From: Pectinatus sottacetonis
Lineage (GTDB): Bacteria > Bacillota > Negativicutes > Selenomonadales > Selenomonadaceae
Length of the DNA stretch: 64,000 nucleotides
Assembly: GCF_015732155.1 (NCBI RefSeq)
Contig: NZ_WIQK01000001.1
Location: forward strand, 2,118,001-2,182,000
Reading direction: 5' to 3'
Position numbers and translations under genes: made by a program. This document shows positions 9,171 to 16,994 of the stretch, one piece after another (positions within the stretch are counted from its first letter, which is position 1; each line of letters starts with the position of its first letter). A model generated the notes under the pieces. It worked only from the letters and a program-made list of their open reading frames with translations, was not told where the DNA came from and did no database searches.

Positions 9171-10058
9171 ATGGGAAAAATACAATTGGGAATTTGTCCT
9201 ATCGGCTGGACAAATGATGATATGCCGGACTTGGGGAAGGAAAATACGTTTGAACAATGCATAAGTGAAATGGCACTTGCTGGTTTTACTGGTTGTGAAG
9301 TCGGAGGTAAATTTCCCCGAGATACTAAAGTATTGAAAAAAGCTTTGTCTTTGCGCAAGCTGGTAATTGCCAGTGCTTGGTTCAGTTCTTTTTTAACAAG
9401 TAAGCCATATGATGCAACTGCAAAATCATTTATTGAGCATCGGGATTTTCTTTATGAAATGGGAGCAAGAGTTATTGTTGTAGCAGAACAGGGAAATAGT
9501 ATTCAAGGACAGATTGATACGCCGTTATTTGCTAATAAACCTCATTATACAAAAGAACAGTGGAAAATTGTACCTGAAGGATTGAATAAACTGGGGGTGC
9601 TTGCCAAGAAAAAAGACATGACTTTGGTTTATCATCATCATATGGGTACAGGTGTTCAGACCGAGGAAGAAATTGATAAACTTATGGAACTTACAGATCC
9701 TGATTATGTTTCGTTGTTGTATGATTCTGGTCATTTAGTATGTTCAGGTGAAGATCATCTGCGGATATTAGAAAAATATATTGACCGGATTAAACATGTG
9801 CATTTGAAAGATGTCAGGACGAAGATAGTAAAAAAAGTAAAAGAAGAAAATTTAAGTTTTCTAAAAGGTGTAAGAATGGGAATGTTTACGGTGCCGGGTG
9901 ATGGTGATATAGATTTTAAACCAATTTTTTCTATTTTGAATAAACATAATTATAATGGTTGGGCTTTAGTTGAAGCAGAACAGGACCCTGCAATTGCTAA
10001 TCCGCTAGAATATGCACAAAAGGCACGTGCTTATGTTAAAAAGATAGCAAATTTATGA
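9171..10058 (+). CDS. iolE: Myo-inosose-2 dehydratase (IolE)
   Basis: TIM-barrel dehydratase of about 295 residues that removes water from 2-keto-myo-inositol to give the dione substrate of IolD. Typical stretches are GICPIGWTNDDMPDLG near the N-terminus, VYHHHMGTGVQTEEEIDKL, LLYDSGHL, KHVHLKDVR, MFTVPGDGDIDF and VEAEQDPAIANPLEYA at the C-terminus. The start is ATG 9171 with GGAGG at 9161-9165; the in-frame codons upstream from 9135 lack a ribosome binding site. It stands alone after the terminator at 8959, so it has its own promoter within 9006-9170, which I could not place with confidence. The pil cluster converges on its 3' end. Confidence 0.93.
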   Translation: MGKIQLGICPIGWTNDDMPDLGKENTFEQCISEMALAGFTGCEVGGKFPRDTKVLKKALSLRKLVIASAWFSSFLTSKPYDATAKSFIEHRDFLYEMGARVIVVAEQGNSIQGQIDTPLFANKPHYTKEQWKIVPEGLNKLGVLAKKKDMTLVYHHHMGTGVQTEEEIDKLMELTDPDYVSLLYDSGHLVCSGEDHLRILEKYIDRIKHVHLKDVRTKIVKKVKEENLSFLKGVRMGMFTVPGDGDIDFKPIFSILNKHNYNGWALVEAEQDPAIANPLEYAQKARAYVKKIANL

Positions 10059-10133
10059 TTGTTTTTAGAAAAAATAAATATGGTTTTTATTATGTCAAAA
10101 TGTATTTGTCTATGGTATGGGGCAAATAAAAAT

Positions 10134-10694
10134 TTATTGAATATTGTTGTCAGTAGACGGAGTATCTTTTTGGAGAAAGTATATTTGGAGCAGCAGATCT
10201 GTTTGTAATAAAGCTGTTTGTTTATTTACAGTCATTTTTTTTATGATGTTATAACGTGGCAGCTCATTCAGATCACGCAGAAATAGCAGTAGACTAAAAT
10301 AATCTGCTGCTATTTTTATTTTTATAAGATGGCTGCTGTATGGATCAGAGCTGTTTACGGTGTCAAGTGGTTCGATTGACAGGAGGGATATGTTATCTTT
10401 AGTGGCAGCAGTTTGGATTTCGGTGATAAATTTTGTGTCGTTAGCTGTGTCAGGTAGTTTATCCTGCCAATATTGTTTTTGCTGCTGTAGGCGGACTTGA
10501 AAATCTTCCATATTGTCATGCTGGGCGGCAAAGTTTTGTAAGGCAGTTATCTGCTGTTCATTTTTAAGGAAGTTTGATTTTAGCTGTTCCATGTGACCGC
10601 GGTAAGGAATGTAAATCAGGCAGTAAATAGATAAGGACCAGATAAAAAAAATAATGATGGTAATAATAAGATATTGTTTGTCTTTTCGTTGCAT
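10134..10694 (-). CDS. pilO: PilO-like type IV pilus inner-membrane assembly protein
   Basis: 186 residues: a short cytoplasmic N-terminus, one membrane helix (about residues 8-30, IITIIIFFIWSLSIYCLIYI), a coiled-coil segment rich in Gln/Glu (about 35-80), then a small ferredoxin-like domain. This is the PilO/GspM layout. It is the last gene of the pil operon, directly after the PilM-PilN fusion, which fits the PilM-N-O alignment complex. AAAGG ribosome binding site about 7 nt before the ATG. The assignment is by topology and context; sequence identity to known PilO is low. Confidence 0.75.
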   Translation of the reverse strand: MQRKDKQYLIITIIIFFIWSLSIYCLIYIPYRGHMEQLKSNFLKNEQQITALQNFAAQHDNMEDFQVRLQQQKQYWQDKLPDTANDTKFITEIQTAATKDNISLLSIEPLDTVNSSDPYSSHLIKIKIAADYFSLLLFLRDLNELPRYNIIKKMTVNKQTALLQTDLLLQIYFLQKDTPSTDNNIQ

Positions 10695-10704
10695 AGGATT
10701 ACCT

Positions 10705-11859
10705 TTATTGGACTAATTTGAGGGTGAATTCAAGAGGATAAGCGGTTTCTTTTTTTATTACTGATGATAAGGAAATATGGGGCAGGGAATGATCTTTTAC
10801 GGCGGATATGTATTTGTTTAAAGAATTACTATCATTTGCCCGGCCGCTGATAAAAACAGTGTTTCTTTCATATTTTATGCTGGTAAGATATACAGAACTT
10901 GGGCAGACGAATCCCAGACTGCCCATTATGGAATAACATGAAAAGGTATGGGGATTAAGTTTTATTAAGATTGCCTGACGTCTGGCTATATCCTGGCTAT
11001 ATAATATTGTTTTGTCTTTTTGTCTGGACAGTGTTTCCATGTTATGCAGCTGAATAGTCTGCTCGCTGATGTTTTTATTGGTGGCAATGGTTTTTAATCG
11101 GCAGGTCAGCATGATTGTTATTGTTAAAATCAGCATGATCGTCAGGAACAGCAGTGATAAACGGTGCCAGTTATAAAAGGGAGGTTTTAGTGTATCTGGC
11201 AGAAGGTTATTAGTGTCACTTTTAGCTAATATTGTCTGTGCAGTCTGCAATAAATAGTCGGGAGGAATTTCGGCAGCGGTCAAGGGAAATTTGAAGACAG
11301 CATGGTCATTGTTGTTTTTCAGCATAAAAGTGTTTGTTCCCTGATAGATATATTGATAAGGCTGTATGGGAAATACACCGTATAGTTTAAGACCAGCCTG
11401 GGAGCAAAGCTGGCATATTGTTGAAATATATGTTTTGGTTATGGCATATATAGTGACTATAAATGTTTGGGGAAAATGTTCTACAGAAAAAGCATAAAGG
11501 GCTGCATTATCTAAAGGACTGCTGCCTTTTATTTCCCAATAAACGGCCTTTTTAAGTTCATTATTAGTCATAGGAGGAAATTCATTTTGCCAGGCAGATA
11601 AAAATTTGTCTGATATATTTATAATTATAGGATAGTTTTGACAGCCATTTTTTAAAATAAAGGCTTTTAATTTTTCAAGTGGTAAGACATTACCTGAATT
11701 CAGTCCATCTATGGTATGGTGTTCAATGTTTTTTATATACCATATGTTTTTAGAATTGGTGACTATTGCCAGGTAAATACCGCTGTCAGTTATTGTAAGG
11801 GCAATTGTTTTGCTTTTGCGTTCTACGAAAAGAAAAGCAAATTTATTGATTATATTCAT
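10705..11859 (-). CDS. PilM-PilN fusion (GspL-like) pilus assembly protein
   Basis: 384 residues. The N-terminal 220 or so resemble a shortened PilM/actin-like domain (KTIALTITDSGIYLAIV at the start, then NELKKAVYWEIKGSSPLD). A membrane helix follows at about 235-258 (LLFLTIMLILTITIMLTC). A periplasmic coiled coil and a PilN-like domain come next (GFVCPSSVYLTSIKY followed by VFISGRAND). PilM and PilN are usually separate proteins; here they form one chain, as in GspL of type II secretion. The ATG overlaps the end of the preceding minor pilin gene. Confidence 0.72.
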   Translation of the reverse strand: MNIINKFAFLFVERKSKTIALTITDSGIYLAIVTNSKNIWYIKNIEHHTIDGLNSGNVLPLEKLKAFILKNGCQNYPIIINISDKFLSAWQNEFPPMTNNELKKAVYWEIKGSSPLDNAALYAFSVEHFPQTFIVTIYAITKTYISTICQLCSQAGLKLYGVFPIQPYQYIYQGTNTFMLKNNNDHAVFKFPLTAAEIPPDYLLQTAQTILAKSDTNNLLPDTLKPPFYNWHRLSLLFLTIMLILTITIMLTCRLKTIATNKNISEQTIQLHNMETLSRQKDKTILYSQDIARRQAILIKLNPHTFSCYSIMGSLGFVCPSSVYLTSIKYERNTVFISGRANDSNSLNKYISAVKDHSLPHISLSSVIKKETAYPLEFTLKLVQ

Positions 11860-12301
11860 TATGATAGTCCCATCGTAATATGGAAAATATATGTTTGTCT
11901 TCCTTTATATAAACAGTTACAGATTTTGCTGCGTTATCGAATTTGCTTATGGAAGTCAATGAAAATAAGGAGTTGGTATAATTAAAAAATTGAAAATAAA
12001 CGTCACACACAAGATGATGATTTTTATTATAACTGTCGACGTGCAAAAGGTTTTTCTTGTAAACTGCCGGCTGTTCCCGGGCCGCACTATATATTTGGTC
12101 ATAAAGTGTTGGATTATTACACAGCTGTGCAAAGGTTTTTTCCAAGGAACTTTCAGCAAGATACTGAGCTTTTTCATTGTTGATACTGAGAAGGGATATT
12201 TTTTGTTCATTGGAAAAAATGAGAAAAAAATTGGCTGCCAGGAAAATCATTGGTAATAAAAAACATAAACCTGTTAAGGTAAAAAATCCTTTTTTATCCA
12301 T
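11843..12301 (-). CDS. PilX-like minor pilin/pseudopilin
   Basis: 152 residues with a prepilin-like N-terminus, MDKKG then FFTLTGLCFLLPMIFLAANF. The Glu at position +5 of the mature protein, usual in pilins, is Thr here, as in some GspK/PilX proteins. A QYLAESSLEKTFAQLC stretch after the helix is typical of PilX-type proteins. GAGG lies 5 nt before the ATG. It is part of the tight pil operon and probably sits at the pilus tip. Confidence 0.65.
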   Translation of the reverse strand: MDKKGFFTLTGLCFLLPMIFLAANFFLIFSNEQKISLLSINNEKAQYLAESSLEKTFAQLCNNPTLYDQIYSAAREQPAVYKKNLLHVDSYNKNHHLVCDVYFQFFNYTNSLFSLTSISKFDNAAKSVTVYIKEDKHIFSILRWDYHNEYNQ

Positions 12302-12308
12302 AAATACC

Positions 12309-12845
12309 TCAGTTTAATTTGCGCTTTCCCAGCATAACAACAGCTGTTTTAAGATAAAAGTACTTTGTTGCATGTGTCTGTTCAGATCCTTTTATATCTA
12401 ATAAATAAGTGCAGTTTTCCGATGAAGGGGAAAGAGGTCTGCATGTAAATCTTATATAGGTACTGCAAAATATATTATCACCGGTCAAAGGGTTGTCATT
12501 TTTTAATATACGGGGATAGTAGGCAAGGTCATCCTGGCGATATATTATGTGAGTAAGAGAATGACTGCTGTCATTGGCAGCATGGGTGGTAATGTTTATG
12601 ATATCGTGACCGTCTTTGGTGTAGATATTAATTGAATCAGCATATTTTATGTCTTGTATTATACATTCAGCAGCAAATTTCATTTGGGAGCGCAGCTCAA
12701 GAGCATAAAGATTTTTTAAGTAATTATGCAGCATAGATAAGAAGATTACGGAAAAACTTATCATTATTATAATAAAAATATTTATTGATAATAATGTTTC
12801 TAATAAAATACTGCCGGATGTGTTTTTCAGGAAATTTTTAATCAT
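12309..12845 (-). CDS. PilW/GspJ-like minor pseudopilin
   Basis: About 178 residues. Leader MIKNFLKNTSG then SILLETLLSINIFIIIMISFSV, with the class III cleavage Gly and Glu+5 present. The ATG at 12845 (ATGATTAA) overlaps the stop of the preceding gene, giving an 11-residue leader. An upstream ATG at 12884 would give an implausible longer leader. The C-terminal body is beta-rich and not recognisable by eye. Assigned from the prepilin leader and operon position. Confidence 0.68.
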   Translation of the reverse strand: MIKNFLKNTSGSILLETLLSINIFIIIMISFSVIFLSMLHNYLKNLYALELRSQMKFAAECIIQDIKYADSINIYTKDGHDIINITTHAANDSSHSLTHIIYRQDDLAYYPRILKNDNPLTGDNIFCSTYIRFTCRPLSPSSENCTYLLDIKGSEQTHATKYFYLKTAVVMLGKRKLN

Positions 12846-13212
12846 TTGTATATACCGTTTTTTCCAGTGATAATAATTTTTCATGGGAATTTTCTTTCCA
12901 ATAAATAATTGTTGTAATATGTTTTAAATTATTGTCAGGGATTACAGTTGTTTTTATGGTAAAAATGAAATTATTTAAATTTATTTTTTGATTTGAATTT
13001 ATTTTATAAGTAAAGTTTTTTTCGTGCGATAATAACTGTCCCTCGGTGATCGCGATTTCTTTTTTTGCCAGATATAAGGCTGTTATCTGGGCATTTTCTG
13101 CTGTTTGGGCATCAGCGTAAATATGATATACAGTAAAAACAGTGCCAGCTGTGAGTAAAAGTAAGCTTAATATTAATATTTGTGGCAGCATAATAAATCC
13201 TTTTTGTCCCAT
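12838..13212 (-). CDS. Minor pilin-like protein (PilV/GspI-like position)
   Basis: 124 residues with N-terminus MGQKG then FIMLPQILILSLLLLTAGTV. It has a prepilin-like leader and helix, but Gln replaces the usual Glu+5. AAGGA lies 10 nt upstream. The start overlaps the stop of the GspH-like gene by one base, and the end overlaps the PilW-like gene. Function inferred from position among pseudopilin genes. Confidence 0.6.
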   Translation of the reverse strand: MGQKGFIMLPQILILSLLLLTAGTVFTVYHIYADAQTAENAQITALYLAKKEIAITEGQLLSHEKNFTYKINSNQKINLNNFIFTIKTTVIPDNNLKHITTIIYWKENSHEKLLSLEKTVYTND

Positions 13213-13646
13213 TATTTATCGATCCTTATGCGGCCATAAGCATTTATAATTACTTTTCTGGTGTAATTTTTGTCGCTTATTTTTATGGTAGAGGCAGTGT
13301 TAGTATATTTGCTGCCGCGGTTGAAACGGATTATTCCGCCCTTATTGGCTGACAATAAAATGTCCTTTGGCATAGTAATGATAGTGGGTGGTAAATATAG
13401 CTGATTATGAATTTCGTATGATTGTTTGTTAACTACTATATATGGTCTAAAATAAGGACTTTCAGGCAAGGAGAAACTTTTTTCCTGGATTAACCGTAAG
13501 TTACTGGTTAAGTATTGGGCCTGAAAATCTATTTGCATTTTTTTGGTTACTAATATCTGCGGCATGGCTATACTGAATAGTAGTGATAAAATAAATAATG
13601 CTGTGATTAGCTCGATATTTATGAAACCAGAATGGCTTTTTTTCAT
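13212..13646 (-). CDS. GspH/FimT-like minor pseudopilin
   Basis: About 144 residues. Leader MKKSHSG, then FINIELITALFILSLLFSIA: a canonical seven-residue prepilin leader with Glu+5. The body ends in NKGGIIRFNRGSKYTN and later KVIINAYGRIRI, a pattern common in GspH/FimT proteins (a glycine-rich strand motif near the C-terminus). ATG 13646 overlaps the prepilin peptidase stop as ATGA. A start at 13658 is possible but lacks a better ribosome binding site. Confidence 0.72.
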   Translation of the reverse strand: MKKSHSGFINIELITALFILSLLFSIAMPQILVTKKMQIDFQAQYLTSNLRLIQEKSFSLPESPYFRPYIVVNKQSYEIHNQLYLPPTIITMPKDILLSANKGGIIRFNRGSKYTNTASTIKISDKNYTRKVIINAYGRIRIDK

Positions 13647-14182
13647 AGGAGGGTCCATTTCTCTAATATATTTGCTATATGGTCATGAAATAAGACGGCG
13701 GCAAAAGCTCCCAAGGACAGAAAGGGGGCAAATGGTATAAGTGTGCTGGTATTTTTCTTTAAGTATATTATCAGATAAAGGCTAAATAATATTGCGGTGG
13801 ATACGGTAATTAATACAGCTCCAATTATATCTGGGTAAGACAGCCAGACGGCTATGGTATATGATAGTTTTATATCACCACCGCCAATGGAGGATGATAA
13901 TAGATATACAGGCAGAAAGACTATACTGATAAATAATAAGGCTAGTCCTGTATCGACAACTGAAATAGTGGTGCAGATATATTTTTGATATAAAAGGCCG
14001 CTTATAAAAAGTGGTGCTAAGAGATAATTGGGAATTATATATGTCTGGCAGTCGATATAAGATATTATGAATAAGGTGCTAAATAAGAAAGTCATAGATA
14101 ATGTGTGTAGGGAAATCCCGCAAATGTTTATATACAAAAGGGGAATGAGAACTAGAAATGATTTTATAAATAATTTTTTCAT
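13643..14182 (-). CDS. Short A24-family prepilin peptidase (PilD-like, no N-methyltransferase domain)
   Basis: 179-residue integral membrane aspartic protease. The two catalytic Asp regions are visible: SYIDCQTYIIPN (about residue 43) and GGGDIKL (about residue 100). It lacks the N-terminal cytoplasmic domain with paired CxxC motifs found in PilD/GspO, so pilin N-methylation is either absent or done elsewhere. It lies between the major pilin and the minor pilins it should process. Confidence 0.85.
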   Translation of the reverse strand: MKKLFIKSFLVLIPLLYINICGISLHTLSMTFLFSTLFIISYIDCQTYIIPNYLLAPLFISGLLYQKYICTTISVVDTGLALLFISIVFLPVYLLSSSIGGGDIKLSYTIAVWLSYPDIIGAVLITVSTAILFSLYLIIYLKKNTSTLIPFAPFLSLGAFAAVLFHDHIANILEKWTLL

Positions 14183-14237
14183 TATGGCAGAATCCTTTTA
14201 TACGGTTAGCTATTGCGGTAATTAATACAGCTGTTGT

Positions 14238-14636
14238 TTAATTAGCAGCGTGACCGAATTCTTTTAAGTAATGTCCCTGGCATGTGGCGGCAGTGCCATC
14301 AGGCGCGAGGGTATAGGATTTTGTAGTTATGTCTAATGTTTCACCGCTGCGTAAAAGGCATTTGCCCTGAGGAGGAGCTAGGGAGCTGATATCGTCTACG
14401 TATTCAGCTAGGTCTGTGGTCAAGTCCTGTGGATTTCTTCCATGCTGGATAAGATGCATAGTTATGGCAGTATTTAGCGTCTGCAGGTCTGATTGTATTT
14501 TAGCAGTATTGGCCAGGGCGATGGAGTTGCTGAATTTAGGGATGGCTAGGGCAGCTAATATACCGAGTATTACGATAACGATCATCATTTCCAGCAAGGT
14601 GAATCCCCGCTGGTCTTTTAGTAAAGATTTAGTCAT
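14238..14636 (-). CDS. pilA: Major type IV pilin/ComGC-like prepilin
   Basis: 132 residues. Leader MTKSLLKDQRG, then FTLLEMMIVIVILGILAALA: a canonical class IVa prepilin with Glu+5. The C-terminal globular domain has two Cys (GKCLLRSGE and AATCQGHYLKEFG) that could form the D-region disulfide. No good Shine-Dalgarno precedes the ATG, and the 14645-14652 arm of an inverted repeat lies where one would be expected. The first pilin gene after pilC, and the probable main subunit. Confidence 0.88.
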   Translation of the reverse strand: MTKSLLKDQRGFTLLEMMIVIVILGILAALAIPKFSNSIALANTAKIQSDLQTLNTAITMHLIQHGRNPQDLTTDLAEYVDDISSLAPPQGKCLLRSGETLDITTKSYTLAPDGTAATCQGHYLKEFGHAAN

Positions 14637-14644
14637 TTTCTGCG

Positions 14645-14707
14645 GTAAGGTTATCAGAAGAATAAAAAATAGGAAAAATATGGCGTAATTTTTAGCAAAA
14701 ACCTTAC
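14645..14707 (-). promoter_or_regulatory. Inverted repeat in the pilA 5' leader
   Basis: GTAAGGTT (14645-14652) and AACCTTAC (14700-14707) are exact complements 47 nt apart. In the transcript the downstream arm lies 9-16 nt before the pilA start codon, where it could mask or replace the ribosome binding site. Function inferred only from position. Confidence 0.35.
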
Positions 14708-14744
14708 TGCATACACCTCACTTTCTTGTTATAATAGTTAAATA

Positions 14745-15965
14745 TTACATGGGCAGCTTAGAAGCTGCATCAAACATGGGTAGAGCGATGCCTATTACAA
14801 ATGTTCCTATAAGCAGGGAAAGAACTATAATCATAAATGGTTCAGCAAAGGCAGTAATACGTTTATAAAGAATATCTATATCGTTTTGATAAAATTTTGC
14901 TGATTGTCGCATGGTATAAGATAGGTTACCACTTTTTTCTCCAGTTAGGAGCATTTGCATAAATAGAGGGGGGAATATGTGTTCTTTCAATAATGCTGCT
15001 GACAGAGGAAATCCTTTTTGAATGCTGTTTTGGGCAGTTTGCAATATTCGTTTACAATAAACATTGGTTGTACTGGATAAAATAACATTGATCGCTTTAT
15101 CTATAGTTATACCTGCTGATAGCATAATGTTAAGATTATTACTAAATTGGAAAATTTTTGTTTCTAGAAGAAGGGTATTTAGCACAGGCACTTTTAATAT
15201 TGTTGTAAAGAATAATAACTTATTATGTTCATTATGCCATAATAGTTTAATTATAAAGAAGAGTATGAATAAAGCAATAACTATTGCCGAGTTATATTCA
15301 CGGACAAATTTTCCGGACAAGAGAATTATTTTAGTGATCAATGGCAGTGGAATATGAATATTATGAAGCATAGTAGTAAACATTGGCAAAACAAATGTTA
15401 TCATTATGGCCGCCGTGATAAAAAAAGTGCTGATGAGTATGAGGGGATATATGGCGGCTGTTTTTAATTTTTCTTTGGACAGATAATCACGCTCAAGGTA
15501 AGAGGCTGAGTCATTTAATATGTTATCTAATTTACCGCTGGCTTCTCCTATGGAAATGAGTGAAAGTAAGTTGTGAGGAAAAAATTCTTTGTATATATAC
15601 AAGCTTTCTGATAATGATTTGCCTGTTTTTATTTGTAATGAAATATCATATAAAATATTTTTGAAAAATTTATCAGGACATTGTTCATGTATTGTAAAAA
15701 TTGCATCATCCAGGGAAATACCTGATTTTAATAATATGCTGAGTTGTCGGCAAAAAGTAATAATATTATTTTGTTTGATTTTAGTGTGAGATAAGAGAGA
15801 AATTTTTGTATAGTGAGTTAATATAGGTTTTTTTTCGGTTAAATTGATGATGATATATTTTTGTGAGCGTAATGTTTCTATGGCTTCCCTAGAAGATCCA
15901 GCTTGGATGCTGCCCTGACAGTTTTTTCCTGTGCTGGTTTTTGCTTGATAAAGATATTTTTTCAA
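14745..15965 (-). CDS. pilC: PilC/GspF inner-membrane platform protein
   Basis: 406 residues with the duplicated GspF fold. Each half has a cytoplasmic four-helix bundle followed by membrane segments (FCRQLSILLKSGISLDDA in the first, FSNNLNIMLSAGITIDKA in the second; GEASGKLDNIL and GEKSGNLSYTM as paired motifs). It anchors the assembly ATPases to the pilin pathway. The N-terminus YLYQAKTSTGKNCQGSIQAG is the usual PilC start. Initiation is at TTG, with GAGGAA about 9 nt upstream. Follows pilT by 15 bp. Confidence 0.92.
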   Translation of the reverse strand: MKKYLYQAKTSTGKNCQGSIQAGSSREAIETLRSQKYIIINLTEKKPILTHYTKISLLSHTKIKQNNIITFCRQLSILLKSGISLDDAIFTIHEQCPDKFFKNILYDISLQIKTGKSLSESLYIYKEFFPHNLLSLISIGEASGKLDNILNDSASYLERDYLSKEKLKTAAIYPLILISTFFITAAIMITFVLPMFTTMLHNIHIPLPLITKIILLSGKFVREYNSAIVIALFILFFIIKLLWHNEHNKLLFFTTILKVPVLNTLLLETKIFQFSNNLNIMLSAGITIDKAINVILSSTTNVYCKRILQTAQNSIQKGFPLSAALLKEHIFPPLFMQMLLTGEKSGNLSYTMRQSAKFYQNDIDILYKRITAFAEPFMIIVLSLLIGTFVIGIALPMFDAASKLPM

Positions 15966-15980
15966 GATGAATTTCCTCAG

Positions 15981-16994
15981 TTAATCAATAAAATTTTTTT
16001 GTTTAAGACTGGCTATGGACATGGTCATTGTCTGCATGCCGATTTTTTTATTAGTTTGTATTATTGATGATATTTGCTGTGGTTTACCTGATACTATTAG
16101 GTTGCGTACAGCATCGGTGCTGAGTAGTATTTCCATTGCAGGGATTCTGCCGCCAGTTTTTCTAAGTAATAGTTTTTGGGATATGATGCCTTGCAGCGCT
16201 GTTGACAATTCCTGTCGGATCATATTTTGTTTTTTTTCAGAAAATAGGCTTTCTATTCTTGTAATGGATTCAGGAACATTTGCTGTATGCAGTGTTGATA
16301 GAACCAAGTGCCCTGTCTGGGCAGCAGTCAAGGCAGCCTGCATTGTTGGTTTGTCACGTATTTCGCCGATGAGCAGTATATCAGGATCTTGCCGCAGTGC
16401 ATTTTTCAGTGCTTGGGAAAAGGAAAAAAAATCTCGTCCATATTCACGCTGGTGAATAAGGCTTTTTTGCGAAGTTAACAGATATTCTATGGGATCTTCC
16501 AGTGTTATTATATGGCAGGGAGAATATTCTGCCCTGTATTTTATCATGGAAGCAAGTGTGGTAGATTTGCCAGCACCTGAGGGGCCGGTGATAAGAATTA
16601 GACCGTTGGTTTTTTTTACAAGTATTTTTAGAATATCGGGATAGGCACTATCATTTTCCAGTGAATTTATATTTGGCTTTATAAGGCGCACGGCTAGAGC
16701 CGTTTCGTTATTTTGTTTATATATACTTATGCGTAACCGATGGTTCTTTATAGTAGATGACAAATCTACGGCTCTTTTTTGATAAAGAAGCTGTTTGTTT
16801 TTATTATATAACAGTTTATCTAATAATGCGCATATTTCTTCATTATTAAAGATAACAGGGGGGTGTACAGGGGACAAGGTACCATCAATGCGGTAAAAAC
16901 AATTGTGGTTTGTTGTTATATGAAGATCGGAGCAGTTTTCCCCAGCGGATAAAATAAGTGTTTGGAATTTATCGTAGGCAATGTTAGTAATCAT
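15981..16994 (-). CDS. pilT: PilT-like retraction ATPase
   Basis: 337-residue hexameric ATPase of the GspE/PilT superfamily. N-terminal PAS-like region with SDLHITTNHNCFYRIDG; Walker A GPSGAGKSTT near residue 137; Asp box ITLEDPIEYL; Walker B DPDILLIGEIRD; His box GHLVLSTLHT. There are no tetracysteine zinc motifs, and the C-terminus is short (IGMQTMTMSIASLKQKNFID), matching PilT rather than PilB. A retraction ATPase implies dynamic type IV pili rather than plain type II secretion. Its ATG lies 11 nt inside pilB. Confidence 0.9.
   Translation of the reverse strand: MITNIAYDKFQTLILSAGENCSDLHITTNHNCFYRIDGTLSPVHPPVIFNNEEICALLDKLLYNKNKQLLYQKRAVDLSSTIKNHRLRISIYKQNNETALAVRLIKPNINSLENDSAYPDILKILVKKTNGLILITGPSGAGKSTTLASMIKYRAEYSPCHIITLEDPIEYLLTSQKSLIHQREYGRDFFSFSQALKNALRQDPDILLIGEIRDKPTMQAALTAAQTGHLVLSTLHTANVPESITRIESLFSEKKQNMIRQELSTALQGIISQKLLLRKTGGRIPAMEILLSTDAVRNLIVSGKPQQISSIIQTNKKIGMQTMTMSIASLKQKNFID

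Noticed and set aside
16015-16455. 146-codon frame opposite pilT
   Set aside because: Reverse-frame shadow of the conserved pilT ATPase; no start signal.
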